This document shows, one piece after another, positions 14,489 to 18,044 of a DNA stretch of 18,044 nt. A model generated the notes under the pieces. That model did no database searches. It was given only the letters and a program-made list of their open reading frames with translations, and had not been told where the DNA came from. Each line of letters starts with the position of its first letter. The first letter of the stretch is position 1. A program made the translations under genes and the position numbers. Source of the DNA: CAYZIC01 sp964478335. Its GTDB lineage: Bacteria > Verrucomicrobiota > Kiritimatiellia > RFP12 > DVOR01. The stretch spans positions 1 through 18,044 of the forward strand of contig CAYZIC010000043.1 in the NCBI GenBank assembly GCA_964478335.1, given 5' to 3'.

Positions 14489-15247
14489 CTAGAGGGAGAT
14501 GTTAAATTCAACCCAGTGGATTGGGATGTCGATTTGCGGTTTGAGCCATTGGCCTAGGGCTTTGACGCCGAATCGCTCGGTGGCATAGTGTCCGGCAAAG
14601 AGTGCGTTGATGCCCAGAGCCTTGGCGGCATTGTAGGCGATGAGGTTAGGTTCACCGCAGAGGTAGCAGTCGATCCCCTCCTGTGCGGCTTGCTCGACGC
14701 CCTCAGGAGCACCTCCCGAGACAATGCCCAGGGTCGAGATGGTCTCTTTGCCAAAAGGCATGAGGGTCAATTTTGCTGGAGCGAGCTCTGCTTGAGCTTT
14801 AGCGACAAAGTCCAGCCATGCGATAGGCTCTGGTAAGGAGCCCTTGATGCCAATTTTACGGCCATGATAGGTCATGAATGGCACCCTGTCGACAAGGTCG
14901 AATCGCTCAGCGAGCTGGGCGTTGTTACCCAATTGTGGATGAGCGTCGAGCGGGAGGTGCATGGCATAGACGGCGAGGTCATGGGTGATGGCATAGCTCA
15001 CGAGGCGGTAATTGAGATCGGTAATGCGCGCCAACGAGTTCCCCCAGGAGAGGCCGTGATGGACGATGAGACAATTGGCGCCAAGAGCCACGGCCGTTTG
15101 CATTGTTTCGAGGGAGGCATCGACGGCGGTAGCGATCGCAGAGATGGTGCCGTGATTGGCGATTTGCAAGCCGTTGTGCGAGACATCTTGCCAGAGGTCG
15201 GGGCGCAAGTGTGCATCGAGTAAAGAGACGAGATCAGCTAGTTTCAT
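14489..15247 (-). CDS. Nif3-like dinuclear metal centre protein (YbgI/DUF34 family)
   Basis: 252 residues, the short E. coli YbgI-like form without the inserted domain of longer homologues. The metal ligands of the family are visible: HH in IVHHGLSWG (61-69; H63, H64), D101 in MHLPLDAH (96-103), and H220 with E224 in LFAGHYATERFG (216-227). The N-terminal SHNGLQIA (23-30) is also typical. These are cytoplasmic toroidal hexamers; a hydrolase activity, in some members GTP cyclohydrolase I-like, has been proposed, but the physiological role is unsettled. ATG 15247 is chosen because it overlaps the TPR gene stop as ATGA, has GGAG 5 nt upstream and begins at the family's usual place; the frame could extend to 15271. 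The gene lies between an exported TPR protein and a membrane coiled-coil protein. Confidence 0.92.
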   Translation of the reverse strand: MKLADLVSLLDAHLRPDLWQDVSHNGLQIANHGTISAIATAVDASLETMQTAVALGANCLIVHHGLSWGNSLARITDLNYRLVSYAITHDLAVYAMHLPLDAHPQLGNNAQLAERFDLVDRVPFMTYHGRKIGIKGSLPEPIAWLDFVAKAQAELAPAKLTLMPFGKETISTLGIVSGGAPEGVEQAAQEGIDCYLCGEPNLIAYNAAKALGINALFAGHYATERFGVKALGQWLKPQIDIPIHWVEFNISL

Positions 15248-17757
15248 TTTATCTCCATTTGTTTGAGCCACGTTTTTGCCTCTTCCGTTCCTGGGATCTT
15301 AGTCTCTGCGACACGCGTCAAGATCGCCTGCGCCCGTGCCATTTGCCCAGAGCGCTTCAACAACTCCGTTAATTGGAAGAGAGCCTTCATCAATAGGTCC
15401 GTTCTCTCGGCGCCTTGCCAAAGACTTTGAGCTCGATTGGTCAAAAATGTGACGACCATGGTCTGATAGTAGTAGTCGATGGCCTCTTGGTTACGCTCTA
15501 GCTTCTCGTAGGTGCGGGCGATTTTGTAATGGCATACGAATCGTTGCGTATCATTAGCAGGTAATCGTGCAATCGCTTCTCGATAGGCGCCGATGGCCAC
15601 CTCGTAGTTTTCAGGATGGTCAGTAGCCGTGGCATAGAGGCAATCTGCCTTAATCGCCCAAGCCTGAGCGATCCAGTCACTGGTAGGATAGGCCTCGATC
15701 ATCATCGATAGGACGGCCAGGGCATCGTCAAATCGTGCCTGTGCGATCAAAGCCTCCGCTTGGATAAAGCGCGCCTCATCGAGCAGGGGCGAGCTCGGGC
15801 ATGCGTTGACCAAGGCCGTGATCGTTTTGACGCAGAGAGCGTAGTCTCGCATTTTCATCTGTGCGCGTGCGCACCAAATGTAAGCGGTATCAAGGCGTGT
15901 ATGGTCAGGGTAGGTCTGCATAAATCGCGTAAAGATCGCACAGGCCTCAGCGTACTTGCCTTGATTAAAGTCCGTCTTGCCCAACCAAAGCAACAACTCT
16001 GGCAAAAGCTTTGCTTGAGGGTAGTCCGCTTGATAGGCAGCCGCCGCAGTGCGAGCTTGCGATTCCTCGCCGACACTATACAAGCTCAAGACGAGGAAGA
16101 AGCGCGCCTCCTCGCGAACGGCCTCCACTGTCGACTCGGCGGCCTTACGAAAATCGGCGATGGCGGGTTCTCTATTGACCGAATCATAGTAGGATCGTCC
16201 GCGATGCAAATAGGCATGATCCTTGTAATCTTGCTTAAAATCCCCCGCAATCACGACATCAAATTCTATCAGTGCGCCCTCATAATCCTCCGATTCCGAG
16301 GCGATATCCCCCAACCTCAGGCGCACAATGGCCTCTTGATCGCCCGTTACACCGACTTTGAGCATCTGTTGGTAATACTCGACCGCCTTTACCATTTCGC
16401 CCTTAGCCTCGTATATCTCCGCCAACCGCGCCAAAAAGCTTCCCAATCTCGGATCCCCCTTACCCACGCGTAGCAAATCGAGCGAATAGCCAATCGCCAC
16501 ATCGAACTGTTTAGCAAAGAAAGCCGCATCAGCCCTTAAGACCGCCAAGTCAATTGGATAGGGGCGATTTTGAGGCCATTGATCAATTGCATTGGAAAAA
16601 GCCACGACAGCCTCAGCATAGCGTCCCATAGCCAATAAGACCTGAGCCCTGCCCCCCGCAACCCGGCTTTTGAGATCATCACGGTCAAAGGATTGCTCAT
16701 ATCGTCGATAGGCAGAGAGGGCTTGCTCATTACGACCATGAGCATGAAGTGCCTCCGCTACCATCAGCTGCATCTCTGGAGCTGTGCGGTCTGATGGATC
16801 CCGGCGAATCTCTTGACGTGCGATCTTTAGGCCTTCCTCAAAGGTCTCTTTTGCCCCAAAGAGCTCTCTTGCGAGTGTTGCGCCGATAGCCCGACGCTGT
16901 GCGTCTGGCAGATCTGCCAAACCATAAGCCTGACGCAAATAGTCGATTCCCTTTTGGGGCAAATGCAAAGCACCTCGACCGACGACCTGAGCTGCGAGCA
17001 AGAGACTTTGACCAGTAGACGAGGCAGGCACACCTGTCACCTCAACCAAAGCCTCCACCCATCGCTTGGCGAGATCCCAATCTTGAGCACTGATTGCCAG
17101 CATCACCCGAGAACAGGCTAGCGCATAGCGATGCGCCTCATAAGGCAGACTAGCCATCTGCTCTGGAGTCAAATAACGATCGATGACCCGCCCAGCGCCA
17201 ACGGGATCATCTTTTAAGAAGTCCCCCACCCAGATCTGTAGATACCGACACCGCATCGCCGCCGGCATCTGCTCGACCACCGCCTCACACAAAGCCTTGG
17301 CCGCAGCGAGATCGTCCCGTTCGCGAAGGGCGATCAACCGTCCATCGATGATCATCTCATCCCATTCGTCAACCAGAGAGAGTGGCTCCAGCGGCAGAGA
17401 CAAAATCAAATCGTAGCGTTTAAGCTGGAGCCAAGCAGCGACTCGTAGCGCCTTAAAGCGCTTCACCAAGAGCGACTCACACAAGACCCGCTCAGCCTCC
17501 AAGCGATCCAATGCCGCCTGCGCCTTACCATCTGCTAAATCCGCCCTTACCAAAACCTCCAGTGCGGCGGCACGCTCCTCACGACTGACCACACTCTTAG
17601 CTAAAATTGCAGCAGCCTCAGCCCGCGCCACAGCACTCACCCCATCATTGCTTGCCATCTGAGCCACTGAGAGCGCTTGCCCCAAAGCCACGCCTGCAAA
17701 CAAACCTGTGCAAACCAAAGATAAAAATAGACTCACAAGCCCCCCCGTCAAAATCAT
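15244..17757 (-). CDS. Exported tetratricopeptide-repeat protein, function unknown
   Basis: 837 residues from ATG 17757. The frame extends upstream to a GTG at 17832, but a promoter (17782-17810) lies inside that stretch, so the ATG is preferred. The new N-terminus looks like a signal peptide: MILTGG, a hydrophobic run (about 7-24, LVSLFLSLVCTGLFAGVA), and a possible cleavage around ALGQA. The rest is all-helical with many degenerate TPR units, clearest in the C-terminal half, for example LRLGDIASESEDYEGALIEF, WLGKTDFNQGKYAEACAIF, IQAEALIAQARFDDALAVL and KIARTYEKLERNQEAIDYY. Such YbgF/BamD-like arrays act as periplasmic or outer-membrane scaffolds; no catalytic domain is visible. It is the first gene of a three-gene leftward operon, and its stop overlaps the Nif3-like start by 4 nt. 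No Shine-Dalgarno is evident. Confidence 0.85.
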   Translation of the reverse strand: MILTGGLVSLFLSLVCTGLFAGVALGQALSVAQMASNDGVSAVARAEAAAILAKSVVSREERAAALEVLVRADLADGKAQAALDRLEAERVLCESLLVKRFKALRVAAWLQLKRYDLILSLPLEPLSLVDEWDEMIIDGRLIALRERDDLAAAKALCEAVVEQMPAAMRCRYLQIWVGDFLKDDPVGAGRVIDRYLTPEQMASLPYEAHRYALACSRVMLAISAQDWDLAKRWVEALVEVTGVPASSTGQSLLLAAQVVGRGALHLPQKGIDYLRQAYGLADLPDAQRRAIGATLARELFGAKETFEEGLKIARQEIRRDPSDRTAPEMQLMVAEALHAHGRNEQALSAYRRYEQSFDRDDLKSRVAGGRAQVLLAMGRYAEAVVAFSNAIDQWPQNRPYPIDLAVLRADAAFFAKQFDVAIGYSLDLLRVGKGDPRLGSFLARLAEIYEAKGEMVKAVEYYQQMLKVGVTGDQEAIVRLRLGDIASESEDYEGALIEFDVVIAGDFKQDYKDHAYLHRGRSYYDSVNREPAIADFRKAAESTVEAVREEARFFLVLSLYSVGEESQARTAAAAYQADYPQAKLLPELLLWLGKTDFNQGKYAEACAIFTRFMQTYPDHTRLDTAYIWCARAQMKMRDYALCVKTITALVNACPSSPLLDEARFIQAEALIAQARFDDALAVLSMMIEAYPTSDWIAQAWAIKADCLYATATDHPENYEVAIGAYREAIARLPANDTQRFVCHYKIARTYEKLERNQEAIDYYYQTMVVTFLTNRAQSLWQGAERTDLLMKALFQLTELLKRSGQMARAQAILTRVAETKIPGTEEAKTWLKQMEIK
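15253..15256 (-). promoter_or_regulatory. Shine-Dalgarno site that fixes the Nif3-like start
   Basis: On the minus strand GGAG lies 5 nt before ATG 15247, inside the final codons of the TPR gene. With the ATGA stop-start overlap it supports coupled translation from the TPR gene and argues against the longer in-frame start. Confidence 0.6.
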
Positions 17758-17781
17758 AGTATTAGAGAAACAAACAGCCAA

Positions 17782-17810
17782 ATAATAGCATGAATCCTTC
17801 AAAACTGCAA
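17782..17810 (-). promoter_or_regulatory. Promoter of the TPR-Nif3-coiled-coil operon
   Basis: On the minus strand TTGCAG (17810-17805), a 17-nt spacer and TATTAT (17787-17782), with an extended-10 TG (TGCTATTAT). The predicted start site near 17776 leaves a leader of about 20 nt before ATG 17757. Spacing and both boxes are close to consensus for sigma-70. Confidence 0.6.
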
Positions 17811-17832
17811 GGAGAAAAGCTACTTGCGCCAC

Positions 17833-18044
17833 TGAAATGTGGGAGTGACTTGCCTGTTGGAGACGAAAGGTGGAGGGCTACAAGATGTCTCCTGCAGAGG
17901 GGGGGCTAGATTTCGAGTATCAAGTGGGATCACCCCCTACTTATTTGAGCGCGCGCAAAGCGTACTGCAAGATAGATGTGAGCGGGCGGATTTGGTAAAT
18001 TGCAACAATAAATGTCGCAGTAGGCTAAGAAATCTTTAGTAATT
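17833..18044. other. Upstream end region, no gene recognised
   Basis: About 210 bp past the TPR promoter region. The only sizeable frame, rightward at 17839-18039, has no recognisable motif, no clear Shine-Dalgarno and arginine/cysteine-rich low-grade composition, so I do not call it. The stretch has a G7 run (17899-17905) and a C5 run (17933-17937) that can pair as AGGGGG/CCCCCT, and GGAGAC/GTCTCC (17859-17864 with 17887-17892). Either could be chance. A gene may begin past the window edge. Confidence 0.4.

Noticed and set aside
15760..16473. Rightward frame of 237 residues antisense to the TPR gene
   Set aside because: It overlaps clear TPR units on the other strand, and no promoter, Shine-Dalgarno or domain was seen.
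17758..17832. Longer TPR start at GTG 17832
   Set aside because: A near-consensus promoter lies within this stretch, and the signal peptide begins naturally at ATG 17757.

Overview
The window is a dense bacterial chromosomal segment of housekeeping genes, GC-moderate and without phage, transposase, CRISPR or rRNA. A Gram-negative-type member of the PVC group, possibly Verrucomicrobiota, is my best guess but is weakly supported. The hints are a eukaryotic-type hexokinase, a CdsA whose signature reads PAMGGFLDTFDS, a RecN with GPYDQQ where most families have GQHxHQ, an OlsF-type acyltransferase, and an intergenic GCAGAG-type repeat whose translation gives the familiar spurious 'NAEDAE' peptides. 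No single gene fixes the phylum.

Layout. (1) 99-352: a small tRNA operon, Gly(GCC) then Lys(CTT), with a promoter and a clear rho-independent terminator. (2) 371-10076: one long rightward run of five genes overlapping or separated by 9 bp or less: OlsF-like bifunctional acyltransferase, recN, fused aroK-aroB, hexokinase and mfd. Its promoter sits right against the first gene, which suggests a leaderless first cistron. (3) 10178-13372: a second rightward operon, cdsA-dxr-manA, with its own promoter and a stem-loop at the predicted 5' end of the mRNA. (4) 13373-13694: a gene-free stretch of about 320 bp packed with short perfect palindromes and a 10-bp tandem repeat. (5) 13695-17810: a leftward operon of an exported TPR protein, a Nif3/YbgI-like metal protein and a small membrane-anchored coiled-coil protein. 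(6) 17833-18044: no convincing gene.

How the genes fit together. The first operon mixes membrane-lipid acylation, DNA repair (RecN for double-strand breaks, Mfd for transcription-coupled repair), entry to the shikimate pathway and hexose phosphorylation. The second supplies CDP-diacylglycerol for phospholipids, MEP for isoprenoids (hence quinones and the undecaprenyl carrier) and mannose-6-phosphate/fructose-6-phosphate interconversion, which links functionally to the hexokinase. The leftward operon looks like an envelope or periplasmic module of unknown job.

I do not see an obvious new defence or biosynthetic system. The items most worth a second look are the palindrome-rich element at 13373-13664, the sequence module shared by the tRNA and cdsA promoters, the probable leaderless start of the first operon, the uncharacterised TPR/Nif3/coiled-coil trio, and GC-skew switches that do not follow gene direction.
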